DNA of 32,306 nucleotides from Bryobacterales bacterium (GCA_003135055.1 PLDF01000447.1:413-32718); one strand, 5' to 3'; shown: positions 1 through 8,384, counted from the stretch's first letter. Numbers and translations are program-made. The notes: a model not told the origin generated them from the letters alone.

Positions 1-1033
1 ACAGGCCGGAGGTGCTGATGGTCCCGGTTCCAGCCGGGCTGATCGTCCACGTGACCGTGGAGTTGCAGCCGTTTGCCACCGCGGCGGTAAACTGTTGCGT
101 TTGCCCGCCGTATAGGGTTTGCGCGCCGGGAGTAACCGCAACCGCTACTGGAGGCAACACCGGCGCGCTGGATGGATTCAGCTGGAGGCCGGCGCCGCCT
201 TGAAAATTGACGGTTCGGGCCACGAGGGCCGCGTTGGCGGCGCCGCTGCTTCCGTTGGTGAATGTGACAGCCGTGGTGGGGAAATACAGGGCGCCCGTCA
301 GGCTCATCGTGGCCCCGCCGCCAAAGTTGCTCGACAGCGCTGGATTGGCGATGGTTCGGTCCTGATCGAACAAGATGCCCTGGTATGCACCTGACGTTGG
401 AGCCGTCAGGTTTACCGACATGCCGTTGCTGATCGAAACGATTTGGTTGTTGGTGAAACTGGTCCCGGTGATGTAGAAAGTTACTCCCGTTCCACTCACG
501 GTCCCGCTGCCGAACTGAATTCCGCCGCCACTGATTACATAAAGGCCGGGATTGAAGTGCGCGGTTACGCCGTTCGATACCGCGAGGCCTCCGCAATACG
601 TGCCCGGATAGATCTCGTAATGACCGTTTGTTCCCCAGGTGGTGTAATCCGGATGGCTGGTGCAGGCGCCTGGCGTGGGCGACGCGACGCCGGCAAATGG
701 ATCCGTTGCCGGCGCGGCTCCCGTATGCGGAGATGGGGTGGCATTCGCGCCATTGTTAATCGTTGAACCGCCGACAACCTGAATCGAGGCAGCGCTCACG
801 TGTGCGCCGCCGGTGGCATAGAACGCCGAGGAGTTGCTGGAGTTGACGTTGAGGCCGCAGTTATTTAGGGCGACTGTGGCGCCATTTGCCGCTGTAAAAG
901 CCTGAGTAGCCAGCGGATCGAGAGCCACGACGCATGCCTGGCAGCTTTGGGGAGCCTGGGCCAAAGCCATGGCCGGCAAGAAGATAAGTGCGAGCGGCGC
1001 AACGCCTTTTAATATGCGGTAGCTTAGATTCAT
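1..1033 (-). CDS. Secreted TadG-like protein with Ig-like repeat, truncated by window edge
   Basis: The frame opens with ATG at 1033 and runs 344 codons off the left edge with no stop. An AGGAG ribosome site lies 11 nt before the start. Residues 1-26 form a Sec signal peptide (MNLSYRILKGVAPL..., ending AMALAQ). Residues about 35-285 are Gly/Asn/Ser/Thr-rich with segments such as YPGTYCGGLAV, FNPGLYVISGGG and GVTFYITG. These resemble the C-terminal, beta-rich region of TadG-like pilus-associated proteins. From about residue 297 an Ig-like (BIG2-type) module begins (VAVTPGAQTLYGGQTQQFTA), of a kind that is usually repeated, so the full protein is probably much longer. Likely extracellular or surface-attached, with a structural or adhesive role; no catalytic motif was seen. 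The domain reading is by recalled similarity. The frame itself is certain because it is long, open and has a coherent signal peptide and ribosome site. Confidence 0.82.
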   Translation of the reverse strand, partial: MNLSYRILKGVAPLALIFLPAMALAQAPQSCQACVVALDPLATQAFTAANGATVALNNCGLNVNSSNSSAFYATGGAHVSAASIQVVGGSTINNGANATPSPHTGAAPATDPFAGVASPTPGACTSHPDYTTWGTNGHYEIYPGTYCGGLAVSNGVTAHFNPGLYVISGGGIQFGSGTVSGTGVTFYITGTSFTNNQIVSISNGMSVNLTAPTSGAYQGILFDQDRTIANPALSSNFGGGATMSLTGALYFPTTAVTFTNGSSGAANAALVARTVNFQGGAGLQLNPSSAPVLPPVAVAVTPGAQTLYGGQTQQFTAAVANGCNSTVTWTISPAGTGTISTSGL

Positions 1034-1192
1034 GCGTTGACACACTCCTATTGGGCGGTGTTCGCGTGCAGCTCGCACAGCCGAATGCCACTAATCTGTC
1101 TTGAATTAAATAGACCTGGAAAGTTCGTCGGGGACTATACTTCTCAAGCGTAATGGAACACACATAGTCCCATAGGATTGAGTAAAAAGCAA

Positions 1193-1221
1193 TAAATATA
1201 ATAATTGCAGATAACTTTCAA
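1193..1221 (-). promoter_or_regulatory. Candidate promoter for the TadG-like gene
   Basis: On the minus strand TTGAAA (1216-1221) and TATTTA (1193-1198) are separated by 17 nt inside an AT-rich island in otherwise GC-rich DNA. This would leave a leader of roughly 160 nt before the start at 1033. I recognised no riboswitch in that leader. AT-rich islands give such matches by chance, so the call is weak. Confidence 0.25.
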
Positions 1222-1492
1222 CCTAAATCCGGTGGGTTGCCAATGCCCGAGTTCCTTATGATCCATGCAGATCAGGCACTGCAAACAAAGCAGTTGTCGC
1301 CGATACAGGTTGAATTCTGTGGATTTTGGAGTCAGACCGACAAATGCCGGTCAGAGGGTCTTGGCGTGGCGAAACTACTGGAACTCGTGTGACTATCCAG
1401 CGAATAATTACACGATAATGGGTTCGAATTATCCCCAGGATTCAAAAGAATAAGTGAATTTCGATATCGCGAAGAGATGCTGCATACCTGGT

Positions 1493-1759
1493 TTACGAGT
1501 TGAATCTCCGGAGGGATGAATTCATCGGCGGATGAAGTGCGGCTGGGGCAGCGGCGCCGAGATCACCGGGCGCCACGAAGGCCGGCTTAGTGCCCACCAA
1601 CAGCAGCGGGCCCTGTATCCGTTGTAACGTATCGAGCCCGCCAAAGTGGGGAACCTTAACGAGTCCCGCAACGTTGACGAAGACTTCCGAGTTATCCTCC
1701 GCTTTACCGCTTACACTGTCCGCTGCGATCGAGCGGACAAAACACCGTACGGGAATCGC
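1493..1759 (-). pseudogene. Possible 5'-truncated coding remnant, unrecognised
   Basis: A minus-strand frame of 88 codons runs from just after a TAG (1760-1762) to a TAA at 1493-1495, with no ATG, GTG or TTG near its beginning. The translation reads like protein rather than random sequence (for example SGKAEDNSEVFVNVAGLVKV followed by HFGGLDTLQRIQGPLLLVG). Directly upstream (1788-1810) lies a near-palindrome with T and A runs flanked by CCCG/CGGG. The whole could be the end of a degenerate insertion element. I do not recognise the family, and the frame may be fortuitous. Confidence 0.28.
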
Positions 1760-1762
1760 CTA

Positions 1763-2106
1763 TTCACCTAAACGGCGCGATAGAATGTCCCGCTTTTTAA
1801 AAAACGGGAGGGACCCCCTGGCCGTTACCGTGATCCCCCTTAAATCGGCCGGTCTCGAAAAACCAAGGCTCTTAAGACCAAAATAAACACTTCGGGACTT
1901 TGCAGGATAGACTCCCTGTTTCGCGCTACGCCGGATAGATCGGTCCGGATGCCCCCTCCGTCACAGCGCTTATTTTTGCGAGTTTCGAAAACATCCGTTG
2001 GGCCGGGACCGGAAAGAGCTTGACAAGAGATTAGCAACTCATCGAGAGGAACTAACGTCGAACTCAGGCGGCGGGGCCTGGAAGCAACAATCGCTGCCAC
2101 AGTCAG
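1763..2106. other. Intergenic stretch before orphan permease 1
   Basis: No coding frame with a credible start or recognisable protein was seen. The only structure is the near-perfect palindrome at about 1788-1808 (CCCGC, a run of T, a run of A, CGGG). No PadR-type regulator gene, often found next to this kind of permease, is present here. Confidence 0.4.
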
Positions 2107-2124
2107 ATGAGAGGAATTGCCCGA

Positions 2125-4638
2125 GTGAAGCAGACTCAACGCAGGACGCGTCGCTTTACGGAGGTTGGAACGTTTTTCCACGATATACGCCATGGGGTTC
2201 GAATGCTCTCGAAGTCTCCGGGCTTCACGGTGATCGCTATAATGTCGCTGGCTGTCGGAATCGGGGCGGCAACGGCCATTTTCTCGGTGGTCAGCGCGGT
2301 GCTGTTGAGGCCGTTGCCTTATCCGGATCCCAACCGCATCGCCGTCTTCACAACCTCTACGCGAGGAGGGGAAAATCACACGGGGGCATCTCCCGTAAAG
2401 TTCAATTTCTGGCGCGCGCAAGACGACACGTTTCAAGACATTTCCGCTTATCGATTCGGCCGGGTGAACCTGACCGGCGTCGAGTATCCCGAACAGATCC
2501 GCTCAGCGCAAGTTACCAGTGAGTATTTCCGGCTCTTTGGCCAGGTTGTAACCCCTGGCCGAGCTTTCAATTCGGATGAAGATCGGCCCGGCGGGCGTAG
2601 CGTAGTCGTAGTCAGCAGCGCGTTTTGGAAACGGGCTCTTGGCGGAGACCCAGGAATTACCGGCACAAATATTTCTCTGGACGGCAAGTCTTACGAAGTT
2701 ATCGGAATCATGGCTTCAGTCTCTGAACCTCCAGCAACGTTCAATTCCTCCGATGCCCGAGAACCCATAGACGTGTGGATGCCCTTCCAAATCGACCCCG
2801 CCAGCAACGATCAGAACGTGTACTTTGGCGCGGCTGCTCGTCTCAAACCTGGAATGAGCCTGGGCGCCGCTCGGGCACGCCTGCAACTCGCCACGCAGGA
2901 ATTTCGCCGAAAGTTCCCGACCGGGATAGATCCCCAATCCGCATTTTCCGTTCAATTGATCCGGGAAGCCGTAGTCGCGGGCGCAAGTTCGTCGCTCTCC
3001 GTGTTTTCGTGGGCTGTCAGCTTCGTCCTGTTCATTGCGTGCGCCAACGTCGCGAGCTTGCTATTCATCCGTTCCACCGAGAGGAAGCGAGAGATTGCGA
3101 TCCGTGCGGCGGTCGGCGCCGGAAGAAGCCGAATCGTCCGTCAACTGCTCACCGAAAGCGTTCTTCTCTCCTTGGCTGGCGGCGCGTTAGGCCTCTTCAT
3201 AGGGATGGTCGGCATCCGTATCTTACTTTCTCTGAACACCGTGGGCCTTCCGCGAATTGGCGACCACGGTTCCGCCGTTACGGCGGACTGGCGGATTCTT
3301 TCGTTCACGGTTCTAGTCTCGCTCATCACTTGTGTTTTGTGCGGCCTGGTCCCAGCGCTCCAAGCGTCCCGCGCCGCTCTGAGCGAAGCCTTGAAAGAGA
3401 GCTCCTCACGCACAGGCACAGGTTTTCGCCGGAACAAAGCTCGCGCGCTGCTGGTATTCGGCGAGGTTGCGCTCACCGTGGTCCTTCTGACGGGGGCCGG
3501 ATTACTGATTCGCACGTTTATTGCGTTACGCGCCGTGGATCCAGGCTTCGACCCGCACCATGTATTGACGATGCGAGTCTCGCTCACTGGCGCTCGCTTC
3601 CAAAAGGCAGCGGGGGTCGCTGAACTGGCCCGGGACAGTGTGCAACGAATCGGTGGGTTGCCCGGAGTGGCAAGTGCGGCATCAACCTGCTGCCTGCCAA
3701 TGGAAGATAACCTGATCGGCGGCGTCGACATCGTTGGCCGGCAGCGGAATGGCCGGGACCATGGGACTGTGGATGTGACCACCATCTCGCCGGGCTACTT
3801 CGACGTATTCCGGATTCCTCTCAAGCGCGGCCGCGCACTCTCCGATCGCGATAGCAGCGGAACAACCCCGGTTGTGATCATTAGCGAAGCCATGGCCCGC
3901 AGGTATTGGCCGGGAGACGACACGCTCGGAAGCCCCCTCAATGCGAGTCTGGTTTTTTCGGACGTCCCGCTGCAGACGTGGCGGATCGTCGGGATTGTGG
4001 GCGATGTCCACTCTTACGGAGTGAGCCAGAGCGCTCCAGCGATCGCATACCTTCCGGTGGCGCAAGCTCCCGAGGACCTCAGCGCTTATATTGTTCGGAA
4101 CCCCATCGCGTGGAGCGTCCGAACCCGGCAGGAGCCGCGTGCACTGAGACTCGCGATTCAAAGAGAGTTAAGCCAGGCCAGTGGTGGTTTGGCGGTGTCC
4201 AATGTCCGGTCGATGGACGAGATCCTGGCCGGCTCGATGGCTGGCCGTGAGTTCAACATGTGGCTTCTGACTACCTTCGGGTGTGTGGCTCTTCTGCTTG
4301 CCAGTGTGGGTATTTACGGCATGATGGGCTACTCGGTACAGCAACGGGCGCGTGAAATCGGGGTGCGGCTGGCATTAGGAGCGGGGACGGGCAGTGTGCG
4401 AAACATGGTGATTCATCAGGGCATGCGACTAGTCTTGAGCGGCGTGGCCGTCGGCAGCGTCGCTGCCTTCGGTCTTACCCGCCTCCTCGCGGGCTTCTTG
4501 TTTGGCGTCAAGCCGGGCGACCCTGTGGTCTTCGCCGCAGTTCCAGTTCTCATGAGCGCCGTGGCTCTCTTCGCCGTCTGCCTGCCGGCCCGCCGCGCCA
4601 GCCGCATCGACCCTGTCCAAGCGCTGCGATCCGAGTAG
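2125..4638 (+). CDS. MacB/FtsX-type orphan ABC permease (ADOP family), copy 1
   Basis: The protein has two tandem MacB-periplasmic-core plus FtsX halves in one chain of 837 residues, the size typical of acidobacterial duplicated orphan permeases. The N-terminus carries the family signature LSKSPGFTVIAIMSLAVGIG (first membrane helix), then a periplasmic domain starting near LRPLPYPDPNR. A three-helix FtsX block follows (IACANVASLLFIRSTERKRE). A second helix (GEVALTVVLLTGAGLLIRTF) opens the second half, and the C-terminal FtsX block ends in the family-typical ARRASRIDPVQALRSE. Such proteins are thought to work with a separate ATPase in export or envelope stress; none is encoded nearby. GTG at 2125 is preferred because AGAGGA sits 9 nt before it. 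An in-frame ATG at 2107 has no good ribosome site. The gene stands alone with no obvious operon partner. Confidence 0.9.
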   Translation: MKQTQRRTRRFTEVGTFFHDIRHGVRMLSKSPGFTVIAIMSLAVGIGAATAIFSVVSAVLLRPLPYPDPNRIAVFTTSTRGGENHTGASPVKFNFWRAQDDTFQDISAYRFGRVNLTGVEYPEQIRSAQVTSEYFRLFGQVVTPGRAFNSDEDRPGGRSVVVVSSAFWKRALGGDPGITGTNISLDGKSYEVIGIMASVSEPPATFNSSDAREPIDVWMPFQIDPASNDQNVYFGAAARLKPGMSLGAARARLQLATQEFRRKFPTGIDPQSAFSVQLIREAVVAGASSSLSVFSWAVSFVLFIACANVASLLFIRSTERKREIAIRAAVGAGRSRIVRQLLTESVLLSLAGGALGLFIGMVGIRILLSLNTVGLPRIGDHGSAVTADWRILSFTVLVSLITCVLCGLVPALQASRAALSEALKESSSRTGTGFRRNKARALLVFGEVALTVVLLTGAGLLIRTFIALRAVDPGFDPHHVLTMRVSLTGARFQKAAGVAELARDSVQRIGGLPGVASAASTCCLPMEDNLIGGVDIVGRQRNGRDHGTVDVTTISPGYFDVFRIPLKRGRALSDRDSSGTTPVVIISEAMARRYWPGDDTLGSPLNASLVFSDVPLQTWRIVGIVGDVHSYGVSQSAPAIAYLPVAQAPEDLSAYIVRNPIAWSVRTRQEPRALRLAIQRELSQASGGLAVSNVRSMDEILAGSMAGREFNMWLLTTFGCVALLLASVGIYGMMGYSVQQRAREIGVRLALGAGTGSVRNMVIHQGMRLVLSGVAVGSVAAFGLTRLLAGFLFGVKPGDPVVFAAVPVLMSAVALFAVCLPARRASRIDPVQALRSE

Positions 4639-4792
4639 AGTCGGGACGCCGTGGCAAGGGCCGCCACAAAAAACGCCGTTGGGGCGATTCGACCGGCTCC
4701 TCGATTTGGAAAGCTGGAAATTACACGCCACTTCGCGACTACAGAGGACCGATCTCCTGGCCTGCCGCGATCTGCCTCCGAATGTCGTCGGT

Positions 4793-5234
4793 TTAGGCGG
4801 CAGCGGTAACGAGTTGGAGGCTGCCCAAATGGCGGTAATCTTTGGGGTTGTTTGTGACCAGTGGCGCGGACAGAACCAGAGCGCTGGCGGCGATCCACGC
4901 ATCGGCCGCGCTCATCTGACGCCCTTTCCTCACGCTCTCGTTTCTAACCTGGGCCCACGTCGAACATAGCAGATTGTTCGAATTCAGGACTGAGAAATCC
5001 GCGAGATACGCCTCCAGCAAGTCCCACTTGCGTTGTCCCCAATTCGCGTCCAACGCACCTTGGCGCATTTCCGCCAATGTCATGAACGAGACAATCAACT
5101 CGGCGCCACGGATGATGTTCACATACCGCGGGGGCAAACACGGGGCGCCATTTGAAAATGAAACTGGCAACATCTGTGTCAACGACGAGTCTTGCCGCTG
5201 CTTTCGGAGGAGACGTCAGAACGGCGCTGCTCAT
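4793..5234 (-). pseudogene. VapC-type PIN-domain toxin, frameshifted
   Basis: Two overlapping minus-strand frames together make one PIN-domain ribonuclease. The first begins at ATG 5234 and supplies the N-terminal strand with the first catalytic Asp (RLVVDTDVASFIFKW). The second supplies the rest: the acidic TLAEMRQGAL helix, SAADAWIAASAL with its Asp, and the C-terminal VTNNPKDYRHLG. The frames meet in a run of five C (plus-strand G 5130-5134). Removing one C restores continuous FAPRYVNII. VapC toxins cleave RNA and are held in check by a VapB-like antitoxin, usually encoded just upstream; only the tail of such a gene remains here. All acidic PIN residues are kept, so the lesion is recent, a slippage site, or an error in the sequence. 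Confidence 0.75.
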
Positions 5235-5277
5235 AGATGAGGTGTACGTAGGCTTCGGATTCTTCGGCAGGATCTCG
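5179..5277 (-). pseudogene. Tail of a putative antitoxin gene upstream of vapC
   Basis: A minus-strand frame starting around 5277 encodes RDPAEESEAYVHLIYEQRR and more, ending with TGA at 5179-5181. It is charged and looks like the C-terminus of a small antitoxin. Its stop codon lies inside the vapC N-terminus, an overlap common in toxin-antitoxin pairs. Its own 5' part is missing: directly upstream the DNA belongs to a histidine kinase. The identity as an antitoxin is inferred from position and composition only. Confidence 0.4.
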
Positions 5278-6148
5278 AGCCTGAGTGTCGCAGCTCGTGA
5301 CTCATATTCGCAAGGAACTCACTTTTGTGCCGGTTGGCGCGCTCAATTTCCTGATTTCGTAACTCCAGCTCGCGTGTGTATTTCTCTTGAATAGCCTGCA
5401 AGCGGCCCTTGGACTCTTTGCGCTCAGTGATGTCGCGGATAACGGCGGTGACCCGGAAGCCTTCTTCCGATTTCACTGGACTCAAGCTGATTTCGACCGG
5501 AAAGGCTGATCCATTCTTCCGCCGCCCGTGGAGTTCCAGACCGCTCCCCATCGGGCGCGTCGCCGGGCGAGCCCGGTAGTCGGCGCGGTACCCCCTGTGA
5601 TTTGCCCGAACACGATCCGGAACCAGTACCTCCACGGACTGCCCCAGCAATTCCTCGCGACCATAGCCGAAGGATTTTTCGGTCGCTGCGTTGATGGTCA
5701 GAATGCAACCATCTTGGTCGACTTCGATGATGGCGTCCGGGGCCGCCTCGAGTAGTTCGCGAAAACGGCGCTCGGCGCGCACCTGGGCTAATGCTTCCTG
5801 CTCCCGTTCCATCAATTTTCGGATTTCCTCCTCCCTCCCGGCACTACGGCTATTGTCGGCGAGAATAGTCACTGTTCCGCCTCGCCAGGCAGCCGTCCAT
5901 GCTTCAACCTCGATTGCCGTGCCATCACGTCTTATGAGCCGTATTGCGGCGTCGCGTCGGGATAACGGGAGCAATTCTATTTCCGAAGGCAGAGGGCGCC
6001 CAATCATCTGCCCCTCATCCCAGCCGAGAAGTTCTTGAGCGCCGCGGCTCCAGAGTCGTACTTGCCCGGCCACGTCTAACGCTATGATTTCAAAGGATGA
6101 AGCAGCGAGCAAATCGCTTAGGAATTCAGCGGGATGTTTGGTTGGCAC
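5231..6148 (-). CDS. PAS-PAS sensor histidine kinase, truncated at the H box
   Basis: The 305-residue product begins with GTG at 6148. Residues about 10-95 form a PAS domain (IIALDVAGQVRLWSRGAQEL). A coiled stretch (about 100-125) leads to a second PAS with its C-terminal motif (LLEAAPDAIIEVDQDG through VTAVIRDITERK, about 130-245). A second coil follows, then the HisKA start KSEFLANMSHELR with the phospho-acceptor His at about 284. In an intact kinase SHELR continues into RTPL and then the dimerisation helix and ATPase domain. Here 18 unrelated residues follow and the frame stops, so no catalytic domain remains. It could at most act as a non-enzymatic sensor or dominant-negative partner. No membrane segment is present. 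The broken end joins toxin-antitoxin DNA directly. A TATAGT element lies about 15 nt before the start codon, with no clear ribosome site. Confidence 0.8.
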   Translation of the reverse strand: MPTKHPAEFLSDLLAASSFEIIALDVAGQVRLWSRGAQELLGWDEGQMIGRPLPSEIELLPLSRRDAAIRLIRRDGTAIEVEAWTAAWRGGTVTILADNSRSAGREEEIRKLMEREQEALAQVRAERRFRELLEAAPDAIIEVDQDGCILTINAATEKSFGYGREELLGQSVEVLVPDRVRANHRGYRADYRARPATRPMGSGLELHGRRKNGSAFPVEISLSPVKSEEGFRVTAVIRDITERKESKGRLQAIQEKYTRELELRNQEIERANRHKSEFLANMSHELRHSGSRSCRRIRSLRTPHL

Positions 6149-6309
6149 AGCAGACCAAGGATACTATAAGCGGTCGGAATGTGGCGGAGGCTGCGTCAAA
6201 AGACGCGCCGACCTGGGACGGAAAGTGGCCAACCCACGTTCCCAGTTCGTCGTCAGGGACGCCTCAGCTTCTTGGCAAGATTGGGGCTGCGCTGTCGAAT
6301 CGCTTGCGC

Positions 6310-7068
6310 TCACTTGGCGCTCGTATCGGGTAGAGTCGAAGTCAAACTCCGGATATCGACAAAATCACTGCGTACCGCTTCGATTTGCCGGCGGTATTGC
6401 TGAGCGTCGCCATAATCGAAGAAACGCGGGTATCGTGAATGAGGTGCACGGAGCCGGCGTGCGTGCTTGATGGGCCACCAGTGCTGTTCCGTTCGAGCCG
6501 CCACCTCGGTGGCGTAGGCGCATAGCCCATTTGCGTAGGAGCAGTACATGCAGTTGAAGCGCTCCAGAAGATTAAGGTACTTGAGCCGGCCTCGATCAAA
6601 AATGATATAGTCCGCGCGGCTGACCTTTGGAATTCCGCATATTGGAAAGCAGATCCCTTGATCGAGGGCCAGGAAGAGACTGCCGATTCCCTCGTTGCGA
6701 GACGCGAGCATCAGGTTGTCCGCTGCGATGCAACAGTCCTCAATCGCCTGACTGGCGGACGACTGAGCCATTACAATCACGAGCGCTGGCGCATGATAAA
6801 ACATGCTGTAATCTGCCTCCTCAAGAAGCCCTGGCGCGGCCTCCGGCGTTGCCGTAGCATTCTCCAGCATCCATATCCTGGCCCGTTCCGCATACAAGTC
6901 AATTCGCTCAGAATCGAGCAGCACTGCAAACGCCCATGGCTGGGATTTGAGCGCGCTGGGCGCCAGGATCGCCGCTCCGATGAGACGCTCTATCACCGTG
7001 CGACTGAGAGGGCTGCTGGTGTAATCGCGAACAGCCCGGCGGTTTTAGATGACTTGTATCAGTTCCAT
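6310..7068 (-). pseudogene. Nitroreductase-family gene with early stop and foreign C-terminal domain
   Basis: The natural start is ATG 7068, 3 nt after AAGGAGAG. The frame reads MELIQVI, then TAA (7045-7047), then continues as NRRAVRDYTSSPLSRTVIERL, the normal N-terminus of an FMN-dependent nitroreductase. The downstream open part (from about 6996) contains ILAPSALKSQPWAFAV (flavin-binding loop), YHAPALVIVMA and AADNLMLASRNEGIGS. After that the nitroreductase fold breaks off. About 100 residues of another family follow (RGRLKYLNLLERFNCMYCSY, TEVAARTEQHWWPIKHARR, HSRYPRFFDYGDAQQYR), which I recall as a separate conserved hypothetical family. The gene therefore carries a nonsense mutation and a probable deletion fusion. 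Reinitiation downstream (for example at GTG within SRTVIERL) could still make a protein, but half of the flavin fold is gone. Confidence 0.7.
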
Positions 7069-7145
7069 AAACTCTCCTTGCAAAAGGCGTGTGACAGCTA
7101 TTTTAACTTTAACCGTCACCCTGCTCAAACCCGGCGCGGTACGTC

Positions 7146-7345
7146 TCAGGCCGCTGCCGGAGCAGCTTTTTCCTGCGGTGCTTTCGTGGCTATGACCCGC
7201 AGTATGCCTTTGTCGAGCTGAGCCGTGACCTTATCCACATCGATCGTCGCCGGAAAAGCTTCTTCTGGCCGAATTCGCAAAAGTACACTTTCCCCTCATC
7301 GTTCTCGTGACAATGAGTCGACTCCGCCTGCACGATGCAGAATCA
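7146..7345 (-). pseudogene. Remnant of an Hsp20/alpha-crystallin small heat-shock gene
   Basis: Two minus-strand frames join into the C-terminal half of an alpha-crystallin domain. One frame gives HENDEGKVYFCEFGQ (around 7270-7320). After a shift the next gives RPEEAFPATIDVDKVTAQLD and then KGILRVIATKAPQEK, ending at TGA 7146-7148. This follows the usual order of FxRxxxLPE, DxxKVxAxLxxGVLxVxxPK and an Ala/Lys-rich tail. The N-terminal half and start codon are absent. Small heat-shock proteins are ATP-independent holdases; this copy cannot be functional. The assignment rests on motif order in a short stretch. Confidence 0.55.
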
Positions 7346-7359
7346 CCTTCTGCATATGC

Positions 7360-8247
7360 CTATTCAAGACCTAGCGCGCGCGCCGGATTGATCTTCGACA
7401 TGCGTCCTATATCCGCCTCTGGAATGCCCTCGCGCATCAGGCCGGCGAAGAACGCGGCGAGTCCATCGGGATGCAGCGGGTTGCCCACTTGCCCCAGGTC
7501 GCTCGCCAGTATGCACGATGCCGCGCCGACCGCGCGGATGGCCTCCGCATAGTCGCGCATCGACGCCTTATTGGGGCCCAGCAGTCCGTTGTAGACGAAC
7601 TCGATGTACGCGCCTTCGCCCGCCGCTTCGCGCATCTGCGCCACCGTCATGCGGACCGGCGCCAGCATGGCGTGCGTCACCACAATATGCGCGACGCCCT
7701 GCCGCCGCGCCTCGTGAACGATCAGCAGCCCCTCCGCCGCCGACGAGTGGCCGGTTCCGAGCGTCAACCGATTTTTGGCCGCGAGCGCGACGACCTGCTT
7801 CACCTCCGGCAGCAACTGCCCGTTCTTCGACACGGAAACAAACGGGCGATCTTCGTGCGAATCGCGCACCTGGTTTTCGGAGTCGAACGTCGGCATCCAG
7901 ACCACGCGTCCCCAACCGCCTTTCATGAGGACCATGCGCTCCACCGCCGCCGGATTGACGCCGCCCACGGACCGGTTGAGGTCGATTCCGCCGAATATCT
8001 CGATGCCCGGCACGATCTTGCGCACCACGTAAGCCAGCGCCGCGGTGGATTCGTAGTGGTTCTTCAAGACGAGCCCGCGCATGCCGCGCGCCTTGGCGAG
8101 ACGCGCCAGATCGATGGCATCGATCGACCGCGGCATGCTGTCGGGATCGCAGTGCGCGTGGAAATCGATCACCCCCGTCAGCGGCGTTTGGGCGGATGTT
8201 GCGGCGATGGCGAATAGCATCGCGGCGCAGAATGGGAGCCGGGTCAT
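7360..8247 (-). CDS. Exported DUF6282-type metal-dependent hydrolase
   Basis: The chosen start (ATG 8247) gives a 295-residue protein with a signal peptide (MTRLPFCAAMLFAIAATSAQ). An in-frame ATG 12 codons earlier would spoil that signal. Mature features are those of a TIM-barrel amidohydrolase-like fold: GVIDFHAHCDPDS with the HxH metal pair (His30, His32), LVLKNHYESTAAL, GTGHSSAAEG, HIVVTHAM and ILASDLGQVGNP with a late Asp. This pattern matches what I know as DUF6282 proteins; their substrate is unknown. Length is normal and no lesion is visible, unlike its neighbours on both sides. No Shine-Dalgarno sequence is obvious. It probably acts in the periplasm as a single-gene unit. Confidence 0.75.
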   Translation of the reverse strand: MTRLPFCAAMLFAIAATSAQTPLTGVIDFHAHCDPDSMPRSIDAIDLARLAKARGMRGLVLKNHYESTAALAYVVRKIVPGIEIFGGIDLNRSVGGVNPAAVERMVLMKGGWGRVVWMPTFDSENQVRDSHEDRPFVSVSKNGQLLPEVKQVVALAAKNRLTLGTGHSSAAEGLLIVHEARRQGVAHIVVTHAMLAPVRMTVAQMREAAGEGAYIEFVYNGLLGPNKASMRDYAEAIRAVGAASCILASDLGQVGNPLHPDGLAAFFAGLMREGIPEADIGRMSKINPARALGLE

Positions 8248-8384
8248 GCGCGCAGCATACCCCGCACGGCGGAAGCGGCGCAAGTTCCGATCCGGTTATG
8301 CGGCCACTGTAGCCGGATGGATGAGTTCCATGCCGAAGCCAGCGAAATCGGGTGTGTTGAATGTGCACCGGACGACATTCATCG

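Noticed and set aside
1265..1453. 62-codon frame in the left intergenic region as a small gene
   Set aside because: No ribosome site, no signal or membrane segment and no recognisable family; composition looks random.
4639..4700. GTGGC...GCCAC stem followed by six A after orphan permease 1, as a terminator
   Set aside because: On the plus strand a T run would be needed after the stem, and the A run is on the wrong strand for this gene. The stem is only 5 bp.
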